This document shows positions 31,915 through 39,463 of a stretch of 64,000 nt of DNA, in pieces. Source of the DNA: Nocardia carnea (GTDB lineage Bacteria > Actinomycetota > Actinomycetes > Mycobacteriales > Mycobacteriaceae); the NCBI RefSeq assembly GCF_029868325.1, contig NZ_JARWNW010000233.1, forward strand, positions 1 through 64,000, given 5' to 3'. Positions within the stretch are counted from its first letter, which is position 1, and the number at the start of each line of letters is the position of its first letter. The notes under the pieces are model-generated. The model saw only the letters and a list, made by a program, of their open reading frames with translations, was not told the DNA's origin and ran no database searches. A program made the position numbers and the translations under genes.

Positions 31915-32240
31915 GCGGATCTCCTTCTCGGCCGGATGCGGATATCGGAGGAACGCCGGGACCGGGCGCCGGGCACGGTCTGGGCCGTCGAACCGGTACT
32001 GCGGATGATGTACGGGGCCGGTCCACTGCCGAACCTAACTCCCGCTCGCCGATTCCGCAGCAGAACGCACCCATGTATTCCGGTTCGGTACGCGCGCGGT
32101 GCGGCGGGCTCGCCGAGCTCAGCGGCGCTCCGCCCGCAAAACCCTTGACCAGGGCATACTCCAGGCATACCCACCGAGGGCACCAAGGGGAGGGGCCGGA
32201 CCCCGCGCGCCGGAGGCGTGCCGACAACCCAGAGGTTTCC
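31915..32240. promoter_or_regulatory. Divergent promoter region of VOC and glutamate decarboxylase genes
   Basis: A TTGACC at 32145-32150 could be a -35 element, with TACCCA 17 bp further on. Between them is a direct repeat GGCATAC at 32153-32159 and 32164-32170, spaced 11 bp, about one helical turn, which could bind a regulator of gad. Nothing else is seen here. Confidence 0.35.
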
Positions 32241-33683
32241 ATGGCGCTGACGCATCCGGCGGATTCGCCGGACAATGATCGTGACCGGCTCGCGGTGAAC
32301 CCGGTCTTCACGCGGGAACCGCTCGAGGTCCCGCGTAACCGGCTACCGGCCGGCGAGATCGACAGTGATACCGCCTACCAGATCGTGCACGACGAACTCC
32401 TGCTCGACGGTAACGCCCGGCTCAACCTGGCGACGTTCGTCACCACGTGGATGGAACCGGCGGCGCAGACGCTGATGAGTGAATGTTTCGACAAGAACAT
32501 GATCGACAAGGACGAATATCCGCGCACCGCGGAACTCGAGCAGCGGTGTGTGCGGGTACTCGCCGACCTCTGGCATGCCGAGGATCCCGATCATGCCGTC
32601 GGTTGTTCGACCACCGGGTCGAGTGAGGCGTGCATGCTCGCCGGGCTGGCGCTGAAACGACGCTGGCAGCGGCGTCGGCGCGCGGCCGGGCAACCCGCGG
32701 ACCGGCCCAATCTGGTGATGGGCAGCAATGTCCAGGTGTGCTGGGAGAAGTTCGCCGAGTACTGGGATGTCGAGGCGCGGCTCGTGCCGATGTCGGGGGA
32801 GCGGTTTCATCTGACGGCCGATGAGGCGGCGGCGCACTGCGACGAGAACACCATCGGGGTGGTGGCGGTGCTCGGTTCCACCTTCGACGGCAGTTACGAG
32901 CCGGTCGCGGAGATCTGCGCCGCACTGGACCGCTTGCGCGACGAACGCGGCTGGGAGGTGCCGGTGCATGTGGACGGCGCGTCGGGCGCCATGTTCGCCC
33001 CGTTCTGCGATCCGGACCTGGAATGGGATTTCCGGCTGCCGCGGGTGGCCTCGATCAACACTTCGGGACACAAATACGGGCTGGTCTATCCGGGGGTGGG
33101 CTGGGTGCTGTGGCGGGATGCCGCGGCGCTGCCCGACGAACTGGTGTTCCGGGTCAACTATCTGGGTGGCCAGATGCCGACCTTCGCGCTGAACTTTTCC
33201 CGGCCCGGCGCGCAGGTGGTGGCGCAGTATTACACCTTCCTGCGGCTCGGCCGTCGTGGTTACGAACGCGTGCAGGGCTACTCCCGGGAAGTCGCCGCGG
33301 CACTCGCCGACCGGATCGCACAGCTGGGCCCGTTCCGGCTGATCACCGATGGCCGCCAGCTCCCGGTTTTCGCCTTCACGCTGGCGCCGGAGGAGACGGG
33401 ATATTCGGTATTCGATGTCTCCGCGGCATTACGCGAGCAGGGCTGGCTGGTACCGGCCTACACTTTCCCGGCCGACCGGCAGGATCTGGCGGTGTTGCGC
33501 ATCGTGGTCCGCAACGGTTTCAGTCATGACCTGGCGGATCTGCTCGTCGGCGCGTTCGAACGGGCGTTACCGCGGCTCCGCGCTCAGCAGGCGCCGCAGC
33601 GGGGTGCGGAATCCGCGTCGTTCTCGCACGGTGCCGATATCGGCGTCCAGGGCGCGAACCCGCCGGCGGATGCGGGTCACTGA
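32241..33683 (+). CDS. gad: Glutamate decarboxylase
   Basis: A 480-residue PLP enzyme. The N-terminal part ends LNLATFVTTWMEPAAQTLM; the middle shows GCSTTGSSEACMLAGLALKRRW, HVDGASGAMFAPF (Asp245 contacts the PLP ring nitrogen) and SINTSGHKYGLVYPG with H277 and PLP-Lys278. It converts glutamate to GABA, consuming a proton and helping acid tolerance. ATG 32241 is preceded by AGAGG; the open frame continues upstream but without conserved residues. No gadC antiporter or GABA transaminase is adjacent. A hairpin follows the gene. Confidence 0.93.
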   Translation: MALTHPADSPDNDRDRLAVNPVFTREPLEVPRNRLPAGEIDSDTAYQIVHDELLLDGNARLNLATFVTTWMEPAAQTLMSECFDKNMIDKDEYPRTAELEQRCVRVLADLWHAEDPDHAVGCSTTGSSEACMLAGLALKRRWQRRRRAAGQPADRPNLVMGSNVQVCWEKFAEYWDVEARLVPMSGERFHLTADEAAAHCDENTIGVVAVLGSTFDGSYEPVAEICAALDRLRDERGWEVPVHVDGASGAMFAPFCDPDLEWDFRLPRVASINTSGHKYGLVYPGVGWVLWRDAAALPDELVFRVNYLGGQMPTFALNFSRPGAQVVAQYYTFLRLGRRGYERVQGYSREVAAALADRIAQLGPFRLITDGRQLPVFAFTLAPEETGYSVFDVSAALREQGWLVPAYTFPADRQDLAVLRIVVRNGFSHDLADLLVGAFERALPRLRAQQAPQRGAESASFSHGADIGVQGANPPADAGH

Positions 33684-33696
33684 GCTCGACCGGCGC

Positions 33697-33736
33697 GGTG
33701 GGTGCGGAGCCGATCGCCGGCTGCCCCGCACCCACC
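33697..33736. terminator. Hairpin between convergent genes
   Basis: GGTGGGTGCGG and its exact complement at 33726-33736 form an 11-bp stem. The loop holds an inner AGCC/GGCT pair. It lies between glutamate decarboxylase (plus) and the His-rich secreted protein (minus). Confidence 0.68.
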
Positions 33737-33773
33737 ACACAGGTGTCCGCTGAATGGTGAACCGTTGATCGGG

Positions 33774-34121
33774 TCAGAAAGCGCTGCCGGTCCGCGGGAG
33801 GAACCAGGGCAGCGGCAGCCCGTGGCCGAAGCCGTGGCCGTGGTTCCAGCCGCGGTTCCAGCCGGGATGGCCGTGGCGGTGGCGGTGGCGGTGACCGCGG
33901 TCCCATCCCGCACCGTGGTCGTGCCGGCCGTTCCAGCTGTGATCGTGCCGGCCGTAGCCGTGCCGGCCGGGACGGCTGACGTCGTCGGCCTCGCTGCTCG
34001 CCGTGACCGCCACCGGTTCGGCCAGGGCCGGGACGGCGGTGACGGCCAGCGGTGCCACCGCGATGACGGCGGTGGCGGCGAGGCGGGTGACGAAGCGTTG
34101 GGTGCGTGAACTACGGCGCAT
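33774..34121 (-). CDS. Secreted His-rich protein
   Basis: A 115-residue exported protein with signal peptide 1-34 ending VPALAEP. The mature ~80 residues carry about 17 His, many as HR/HG/HD dipeptides, plus many Gly, Trp and Arg, ending in PLPWFLPRTGSAF. No family is recognised. His-rich secreted tails often bind zinc, nickel or copper, which is inference here. No metal transporter or regulator is next to it. The start codon has only a weak ribosome site, so the N-terminus is set by the clear signal peptide. Confidence 0.68.
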   Translation of the reverse strand: MRRSSRTQRFVTRLAATAVIAVAPLAVTAVPALAEPVAVTASSEADDVSRPGRHGYGRHDHSWNGRHDHGAGWDRGHRHRHRHGHPGWNRGWNHGHGFGHGLPLPWFLPRTGSAF

Positions 34122-34243
34122 GGTTCGGTCCTCTATCGTTTTCCCGCCGCGGCGGGTGTTCTACGGGCAATCGCACTGTGGGAAGCACGATTTCGATAAC
34201 CCGAACCATACCGTTGAACAACGGCACATTCAATAGGTGTCCG

Positions 34244-35440
34244 TTAATCCGTCTTGCCGGCGGTCAACGGCTTCGGCGGATCGAGCCGGAGCACACACCG
34301 AGTGCGACTGTAGATCGTCGGCATACATTCGTTGCAATGCACACAGGCCGATTCGGTGGCGGCATCGGACTGGATGCGCCGCAACAGGTCCGGTTCCCGC
34401 AGCAACGCCCGGCCCATGGCGACGAACTCGAACCCCTCCGCCATCGCCAGCTGCATCGACTCCAGATCGGTGATCCCACCCAGCAGCACCAGCGGCATGG
34501 ACAGCTCACGACGGAACTGCCGGGCCCGTTCCAGCAAATACGCCTTCTCGTACGGGTATTCGCGCAGGAACGCCTTGCCCACCATCCGGAAACCCCACCG
34601 TGTCGGTGCCGGCAGTGTTTTCGCGAACTCCTTACGCGGCGCCGCGCCGTGGAACAGCAGCATCGGGTTCAGCAGCGAACTGCCCGCAGTGAGCTCCAGC
34701 GCATCGAGAGTGTCGTCGGCCTCCAGCCACGACGCCACCTGCAGCGACTCCGGGAGGGTGAAACCGCCCCGGATCCCGTCCTCCATATTCAGTTTCGCGG
34801 TCACCGCGACCCGGTCACCCACCGCCTCGCGCACCGCGCGCGCGATCTCGCGAGCGAACCGGGCGCGGTTCTCGAGCGAACCGCCGTAGACATCCTTGCG
34901 CCGGTTCAGGATCGGGCTCAGGAACGAACTCGCCAGATAGTTGTGCCCGAAATGGATTTCCACCGCGTCGAACCCGGATTCGACCGCGAGTTTCGCCGCA
35001 TCGGCGTGGGCGGCGACGAGTTCACCGATCTCCCCGATGGTCGGCACCTTCATCGGGGCCATACCGAGCGGGCTGAAGAACCGGCTCGGCGCCACCGCCG
35101 GGACGCGGTTGGAAGCGGCATTGGCGACCGGGCCGGCATGCCCGATCTGCGCACTGGCCGCCGCGCCCTCGGCATGGACCGCATCGGTGAGCCGGCGCAG
35201 GCCGGGGACGGCTTCGGGGCGCATATAGATCTGGTGCCGGTCGGTGCGGCCGCCGGGAGCGACCGCGCAGTAGGCCACCGTGGTCATCGCGACCCCACCG
35301 GCGGCCACCTCGCGGTGGAATTCGATCAGATCGTCGGTGACCAGGGCGTCGGGGGTGCGTCCCTCGAAGGTCGCGGCCTTGATCACCCGGTTGCGCAGGG
35401 TGAGTGGGCCCAGGGTGGTGGGTGCGAATACGTCGGTCAC
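34244..35440 (-). CDS. Old Yellow Enzyme-family NADH:flavin oxidoreductase
   Basis: A 398-residue FMN TIM barrel. LGPLTLRNRVIKAATFEGRTPDALVTDDLIEFH opens the barrel; the substrate-binding block is DAVEIHFGHNYLASSFLSPILNRRKDVYGGSLENRARF, with His and Asn in place of the usual His-His/His-Asn pair. The C-terminus carries ACVHCNECMPTIYSRTRCVL, a Cys set like the one that binds a 4Fe-4S cluster in enoate-reductase-type members, but the domain ends soon after. GTG 35440 follows AAAGGAG. It is 64 bp downstream of a TetR gene on the same strand and is its probable target. Confidence 0.88.
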   Translation of the reverse strand: MTDVFAPTTLGPLTLRNRVIKAATFEGRTPDALVTDDLIEFHREVAAGGVAMTTVAYCAVAPGGRTDRHQIYMRPEAVPGLRRLTDAVHAEGAAASAQIGHAGPVANAASNRVPAVAPSRFFSPLGMAPMKVPTIGEIGELVAAHADAAKLAVESGFDAVEIHFGHNYLASSFLSPILNRRKDVYGGSLENRARFAREIARAVREAVGDRVAVTAKLNMEDGIRGGFTLPESLQVASWLEADDTLDALELTAGSSLLNPMLLFHGAAPRKEFAKTLPAPTRWGFRMVGKAFLREYPYEKAYLLERARQFRRELSMPLVLLGGITDLESMQLAMAEGFEFVAMGRALLREPDLLRRIQSDAATESACVHCNECMPTIYSRTRCVLRLDPPKPLTAGKTD

Positions 35441-35504
35441 CGTGACTCCTTTGTGGCTGGTAGGTGTGGTGTGCGGAGGCCGCGGCGAGGGTGGAGGTTT
35501 CGCC

Positions 35505-36083
35505 TCATCGGTTGTCTCCGTTCGGTGCGGTGAGCCCGGCGACGACGAAATCGCGCAGGGTTGCCGCGGTATGCGGGGAGAGCGGCCGGTCTTCGGCCGC
35601 GGCGGCGCCGAAACGCATGATGATCAGGTCGAAGGCGAGCATCCAGCGGTACCGGCTCTCGCGTTCGTCCACCTCCGGCAGCAGTCCGGACCAGGAATCG
35701 ATACGGAACCACTGCTGCTGCCAGTGCAGGACCTGCCGGCCGATAACGCACTGCGCGAGCAGGCGCAGATGCAGCCGGCCCAGCGGATCGGCCGCCAGGT
35801 CGGTGAAGGGGGCGAGGACCGCGTCCACGATTTCGGCGACCCCGCGCGGTGCGGCGGTGGCCTCGGCCAGCCGGTCTGCCCACAGCGCGCCGAGCCGGTC
35901 TTCCAGCAGGGCCGCGAGCAGGGCCTCTTTGGAGCCGAAGTGATAGTGGACGGCCGCAGCGTTGGCGCCCGCTTCGGCGCAGATCCGGCGTACCGAGACC
36001 TCGTCGTAGCGTTCGGTCAGCAGGAGCCGTTCGGCTGCCGTGAGCAAGCGTTCCCGGGTGGCGGCCGAGACGTTCTGGGGCAT
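35505..36083 (-). CDS. TetR-family regulator of the OYE operon
   Basis: A 192-residue TetR protein. The helix-turn-helix is EVSVRRICAEAGANAAAVHYHFGSKEALLAALLEDRL (~residues 28-64). The C-terminal domain has the long helices of the TetR ligand-binding core and ends SPHTAATLRDFVVAGLTAPNG. ATG 36083 is the first Met of the conserved region. A strong palindromic operator starts 31 bp upstream and the OYE gene follows by 64 bp, so it very likely controls the pair. Confidence 0.88.
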   Translation of the reverse strand: MPQNVSAATRERLLTAAERLLLTERYDEVSVRRICAEAGANAAAVHYHFGSKEALLAALLEDRLGALWADRLAEATAAPRGVAEIVDAVLAPFTDLAADPLGRLHLRLLAQCVIGRQVLHWQQQWFRIDSWSGLLPEVDERESRYRWMLAFDLIIMRFGAAAAEDRPLSPHTAATLRDFVVAGLTAPNGDNR

Positions 36084-36113
36084 ACGCGTAGTGAACCATC
36101 GCGCCGCGCGAAT

Positions 36114-36143
36114 TTCAATCAGTGATTGAATTGTTGATTGAAA
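36114..36143. promoter_or_regulatory. TetR operator with three half-sites
   Basis: A perfect 17-bp palindrome TTCAATCAGTGATTGAA at 36114-36130 is followed by a third half-site TGATTGAAA at 36135-36143, 12 bp from the second. It lies between the TetR gene (minus) and the 3-hydroxyacyl-CoA dehydrogenase (plus), so it may control both directions. Confidence 0.75.
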
Positions 36144-36296
36144 GCCCTGGTTGTCGCCTATCGCGCCAGTCGTTACGCGATCGCAAACGCTGCGGTCGCC
36201 CGGACGCGCCACCCCCCTGGCCGATCCTGGTCTACTGGTCTCGTATGTCCCGTGATCGTCCCGAAAGCCCGTCGATCGACCGGTAAGGAGAGCACG

Positions 36297-37151
36297 ATGG
36301 CCATCGAGATTCGCGCGGTCACAGTCCTGGGCACCGGGGTGCTCGGCTCCCAGATCGCCTTCCAGACCGCTTACCACGGATACCCGGTCCAGGCCTACGA
36401 CATCAGCGAGGCCGCCCTCGACGCGGCCTCCGACCGGCTCGCCGGGCTCGCCGCCACCTATCGCGACGAGGTGATGGGCGCGACCGCCGAACAGACCGAG
36501 CAGGCGCGGGCGCGTATCACCCTCACCAGCGATCTCGCGGCCGCCGTCGCGGATGCGGATCTGGTGATCGAGGCCGTCCCGGAGGTACTCGAGATCAAAC
36601 GGCAGACCTATCAGAAGCTCGCCGCTGTGGCCCCCGACCACACGATCTTCGCCACGAACTCCTCCACCCTGCTGCCCAGCGATATGCGCGAGTTCACCGG
36701 CCGGCCGGACCGATTCCTGGCCCTGCATTTCGCCAACCACGTCTGGAGGTTCAACACGGCCGAGGTCATGGGCACCGACCGGACCGAAAAGCAGGTCTTC
36801 CGGGCAGTGGTCGATTTCGCCTCCTCGATCGGCATGGTCCCGATCGAGGTGCACAAGGAAAAAGCCGGCTATGTCCTGAACTCGCTGCTGGTGCCGTTCC
36901 TCAACTCCGCGATCGAACTCGCCGCCGGCGGCTACGCCGAACCGGAAGCCGTCGACAACACCTGGCGGATCGCCACCGGCGCGCCGATGGGCCCGTTCCA
37001 GATCCTCGACGTGGTCGGGCTGAACACCCCGTACAACATTCTCGTGGCGGGCGAGGACACCCGCGAACTCGCCGCGTGGTTGAAGGAGAACTACATCGAC
37101 AAGGGCAAACTCGGCGTTGCCACCGGCGAGGGGTTCTACAAATACACCTGA
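36297..37151 (+). CDS. 3-hydroxyacyl-CoA dehydrogenase
   Basis: A 284-residue NAD-dependent dehydrogenase. The Rossmann loop VTVLGTGVLGSQIAFQTAYHG is at residues ~8-28; FATNSSTLLPS and RFLALHFANHVWRFNTAEVMG contain the catalytic Ser/His region (HFANHVW in place of the usual HFFNPVH). The C-terminal dimer domain ends GFYKYT. ATG 36297 follows TAAGGAGAGCACG. It oxidises 3-hydroxyacyl-CoA in fatty acid beta-oxidation, or a related hydroxyacid. The TetR operator upstream links it to the OYE locus. Confidence 0.88.
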   Translation: MAIEIRAVTVLGTGVLGSQIAFQTAYHGYPVQAYDISEAALDAASDRLAGLAATYRDEVMGATAEQTEQARARITLTSDLAAAVADADLVIEAVPEVLEIKRQTYQKLAAVAPDHTIFATNSSTLLPSDMREFTGRPDRFLALHFANHVWRFNTAEVMGTDRTEKQVFRAVVDFASSIGMVPIEVHKEKAGYVLNSLLVPFLNSAIELAAGGYAEPEAVDNTWRIATGAPMGPFQILDVVGLNTPYNILVAGEDTRELAAWLKENYIDKGKLGVATGEGFYKYT

Positions 37152-37171
37152 ACCCGCCGCCGGGTGTTCAG
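37148..37171. terminator. Small hairpin over two convergent stop codons
   Basis: CTGAA-CCCG and CGGG-TG-TTCAG form a 9-bp stem with a 2-nt bulge and a CCGC loop. It covers the stop of the dehydrogenase and the end of the minus-strand operon. Confidence 0.4.
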
Positions 37172-37611
37172 CGCGGCGGGGGTGCCTTCTCCTGTGCGGC
37201 CTCGCGGGCCAGCCGGTCCTCGTGGATCTGCACCAGTTCGCGGAACCCGATCCGGTCCCAGCCGGGTTTCGGCTGGATACCCCATTCGTCCTGCGCGGTC
37301 CGCTGACCGGCGGCTTCCGGGGCACCCCCGAACGGCGGGCCCGACAAGGGGTAGGGGTGCCGGCATTCGAGGGTGTCGTCGGAGTACCTGACCTTCATCA
37401 GTTCGCTGCAGATCTCGGTGAACGACAGCGTCGGCCAGCCGTACCAGAGGGCGAGCGCCGGCACCGTGAACGCGCCCTCGATGACGAGTGCGAACAGGCA
37501 GACGAAGATGGCGCGGCGCAACCATTTGTGCATCCGCGCGAACGGTGCGGTGGTGCCCGGAGGCAGTTCGGATCCACCGGGTTCAGGGGTGGTGGGGGTG
37601 GGTGTGCTCAT
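37168..37611 (-). CDS. Single-helix membrane protein, last gene of MoxR/VWA operon
   Basis: A 147-residue protein I do not recognise. The N-terminal ~25 residues are Pro/Thr-rich and cytoplasmic; one long hydrophobic stretch follows ([20 protein letters not shown], ~32-51, perhaps continuing to 62). The remaining ~85 residues should be outside the membrane and contain two Cys (FTEICSEL and [10 protein letters not shown]). There is no CxxCH heme motif or cupredoxin pattern, so it is not a canonical NorC. GAAGGGC precedes the ATG. It is 41 bp downstream of the five-helix membrane protein in the same operon. Confidence 0.75.
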   Translation of the reverse strand: MSTPTPTTPEPGGSELPPGTTAPFARMHKWLRRAIFVCLFALVIEGAFTVPALALWYGWPTLSFTEICSELMKVRYSDDTLECRHPYPLSGPPFGGAPEAAGQRTAQDEWGIQPKPGWDRIGFRELVQIHEDRLAREAAQEKAPPPR

Positions 37612-37652
37612 GGAAAGCCCTTCGAGCGGAAGAGGATTCGGCTACCGTTCGG

Positions 37653-38378
37653 TCAGTCGGAGAAGATCTCGCGGTTGACGGTGTGCAGGTAGGGGATCGC
37701 CAGGAACGGCGTGATGTAGAAGATGTCGTAGAGCCACCAGCCGATCACCGGCAGCACGACCCCGTCGTAGCGCACATCGGCGTACATGGTCATGTTGAAC
37801 GTGTAGCCGATCCAGATCACCAGGCCGAACCAGCAGGTGACGATCATCCACTGGTGCCCCCAGCGTTTCATCTGCAGGAAGGCGATGGCGGCGGCGATAC
37901 GCATCGGGAAGACGGTCAGCATGAGGGCCACCTCCCAGCCCTTCTCACCCGGCGCACCGGCCCCGCCGATCCACAGTTCGTTGTAGTGCCAGAAATAGCC
38001 CGCGTCGAAGAAATTGCCCCACGCGGTGAGGATGACGCGGTTGATCAGGGTGTGGTTGGCGATGAGGTCCAGCGCCCAGCCGAGACTGTTGAGTGCGGCA
38101 TCGAGAATCACCAGATAACCGATCAGCGTGACGATGATCGGCCGGACCGACAGTCCCGACTTCTGTGCCCGGCGCTGTAACCAGACTCCGCGCAGGAAGA
38201 TCGGCAGCCCGACGATACCGAGCACGAGCGTGCCCATCAGTAGCGTTCCACCGGTGAGCCACCAGTCGGCTTCGCGCTGGGCGCGCCGGGATTCGTCGTG
38301 GTGTTCGTCGTAGGCGTCCTTGGCTCCGGCGACCGCGGGGGAACCACGCCAGGGCAGGGAGAATGCCGAGAGTTTCAC
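37653..38378 (-). CDS. Five-helix membrane protein of unknown family
   Basis: About 241 residues. GTG 38378 has TAGGAG over the stop of the preceding mini-gene, so the two are coupled. A soluble N-terminus includes a DEHHDESRR cluster. Five hydrophobic segments follow (approximately LLMGTLVLGIVGLPIFL, IIVTLIGYLVILDAAL, VALMLTVFPMRIAAAIAFL, WMIVTCWFGLVIWIGYTF, VVLPVIGWWLYDIFYITPFL). Candidate metal-binding His occur as FWHYNELW and RWGHQWM. I could not match it to NorB, PmoA/PmoC, AlkB or AveC from memory. Its position behind a MoxR/VWA pair suggests it is part of a membrane enzyme that needs assembly by them; that is inference. Confidence 0.75.
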   Translation of the reverse strand: MKLSAFSLPWRGSPAVAGAKDAYDEHHDESRRAQREADWWLTGGTLLMGTLVLGIVGLPIFLRGVWLQRRAQKSGLSVRPIIVTLIGYLVILDAALNSLGWALDLIANHTLINRVILTAWGNFFDAGYFWHYNELWIGGAGAPGEKGWEVALMLTVFPMRIAAAIAFLQMKRWGHQWMIVTCWFGLVIWIGYTFNMTMYADVRYDGVVLPVIGWWLYDIFYITPFLAIPYLHTVNREIFSD

Positions 38379-38386
38379 GAGGGCTC

Positions 38387-38506
38387 CTACCAATCCCGGA
38401 CCGAATACATGTGCAGCTGGATGAGGAACATCGCCAGCAGGAATCCGTAGGCGAAGATCTGGACGGCGATCAGCGCGCGCCGCCGCCGGCGATCCTGTTC
38501 GTTCAT
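38387..38506 (-). CDS. 39-residue single-helix membrane peptide
   Basis: A mini-gene with strong signals: the ribosome site AAGGAGAAAC overlaps the end of the MoxR-type gene 13 nt upstream. The product has a basic head (NEQDRRRRRALIA), one helix (VQIFAYGFLLAMFLIQL) and the tail HMYSVRDW. Its stop overlaps the ribosome site of the five-helix protein. Its size and shape resemble the tiny subunits of respiratory complexes such as CcoQ or CydX. Confidence 0.72.
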   Translation of the reverse strand: MNEQDRRRRRALIAVQIFAYGFLLAMFLIQLHMYSVRDW

Positions 38507-38519
38507 ACTGTTTCTCCTT

Positions 38520-39323
38520 CTAGAACGACTGCGCGGCAGAGGTTTGCGCGCCGGCCGAGGCGGCCGCCGCGATCTCGCGCAGACCTTCGCTGATCGCGCC
38601 GTTACTGCTCAGCGGCGCGAGAATGCAGGCAAGGGTCGCCTCCCACTCATCGGCGCCGGCCGCGATGAGGTGGGCCGTGGTCACCAGCACCCGGGTGGAG
38701 GGCGGCTCGAAATGGAAGACCTCGTCGGCTTCCCGGATCGTGCGGGCACACGCCACCAGGCGCCGGGCGATCTCGGGTGCGATACCGGTCTCGGAGACGA
38801 CCACGGCGGCTTCGCGGTCCGCATCCAGGTAGTCCATGCTCAGTGTCATGAACCGCTGCCGGAACGACGGTTTCAGTTCCTTGAGCGAACTGCGGTACGC
38901 CGGGTTGTACGAGCACACCAGCATGAAGGTTTCCGGCGCGGACACCACCTCGCCGGCGCGGTCCAGGTAGAGCGTCCGGCGGTGATCGGTGAGCGAATGC
39001 AGGACCGCCAGCGAATCGTGCCGGGCCTCGACCACCTCGTCGAGATAGCAGAGGGCCCCGTTTTTCACGGCCGTGGTGAGCGGGCCGTCACGCCACACCA
39101 CATCGCCGCCGGTCACCAGGAACCGGCCCACCAGATCCGCACTGGTGAGATCGTCGTGGCAACTGATAGTGACCACCGGCCGGTCTAGCCGCTGCCCCAT
39201 ATGTTCGACGAACCGGGTCTTACCGCAGCCCGTGGGCCCGGTGAGCATCACCGGTATCCGCTGCTGAAATGCTTTGCGGAACAATTCGATATCGGTTCCG
39301 GTCGAGTAGTATTCGGCGCTCAT
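38520..39323 (-). CDS. MoxR-type AAA+ ATPase (CbbQ/NirQ/NorQ-like)
   Basis: A 267-residue AAA+ ATPase. Walker A is GPTGCGKT (29-36) and Walker B LCYLDE (91-96); CSYNPAYRSSLKELKPSFRQRF gives sensor 1 and the Arg finger region. The family works with a VWA-domain partner to insert or remodel cofactors, such as the FeB site of NO reductase (NorQD), or to reactivate Rubisco (CbbQO). ATG 39323 is preceded by GGTGAGG. The gene lies between a NorD-like VWA gene and two membrane-protein genes on the same strand. Confidence 0.9.
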   Translation of the reverse strand: MSAEYYSTGTDIELFRKAFQQRIPVMLTGPTGCGKTRFVEHMGQRLDRPVVTISCHDDLTSADLVGRFLVTGGDVVWRDGPLTTAVKNGALCYLDEVVEARHDSLAVLHSLTDHRRTLYLDRAGEVVSAPETFMLVCSYNPAYRSSLKELKPSFRQRFMTLSMDYLDADREAAVVVSETGIAPEIARRLVACARTIREADEVFHFEPPSTRVLVTTAHLIAAGADEWEATLACILAPLSSNGAISEGLREIAAAASAGAQTSAAQSF

Positions 39324-39463
39324 CCTCACCCCTTGTCCGTTCGCCGGCGTGCGTTTCGACACGCCCACCACCGCTCACAACGCCGAGTGGTGGGAACCTC
39401 GTAGTACCTCCAGAGTCGTTGCGGCCGTGGTCTTCCACGCCGGGCCGGCTACCACTGGGCCCA

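Noticed and set aside
34106-35533. A 475-codon plus-strand frame
   Set aside because: Antisense to the Old Yellow Enzyme gene, with His/Arg/Gln-rich translation typical of a shadow frame.
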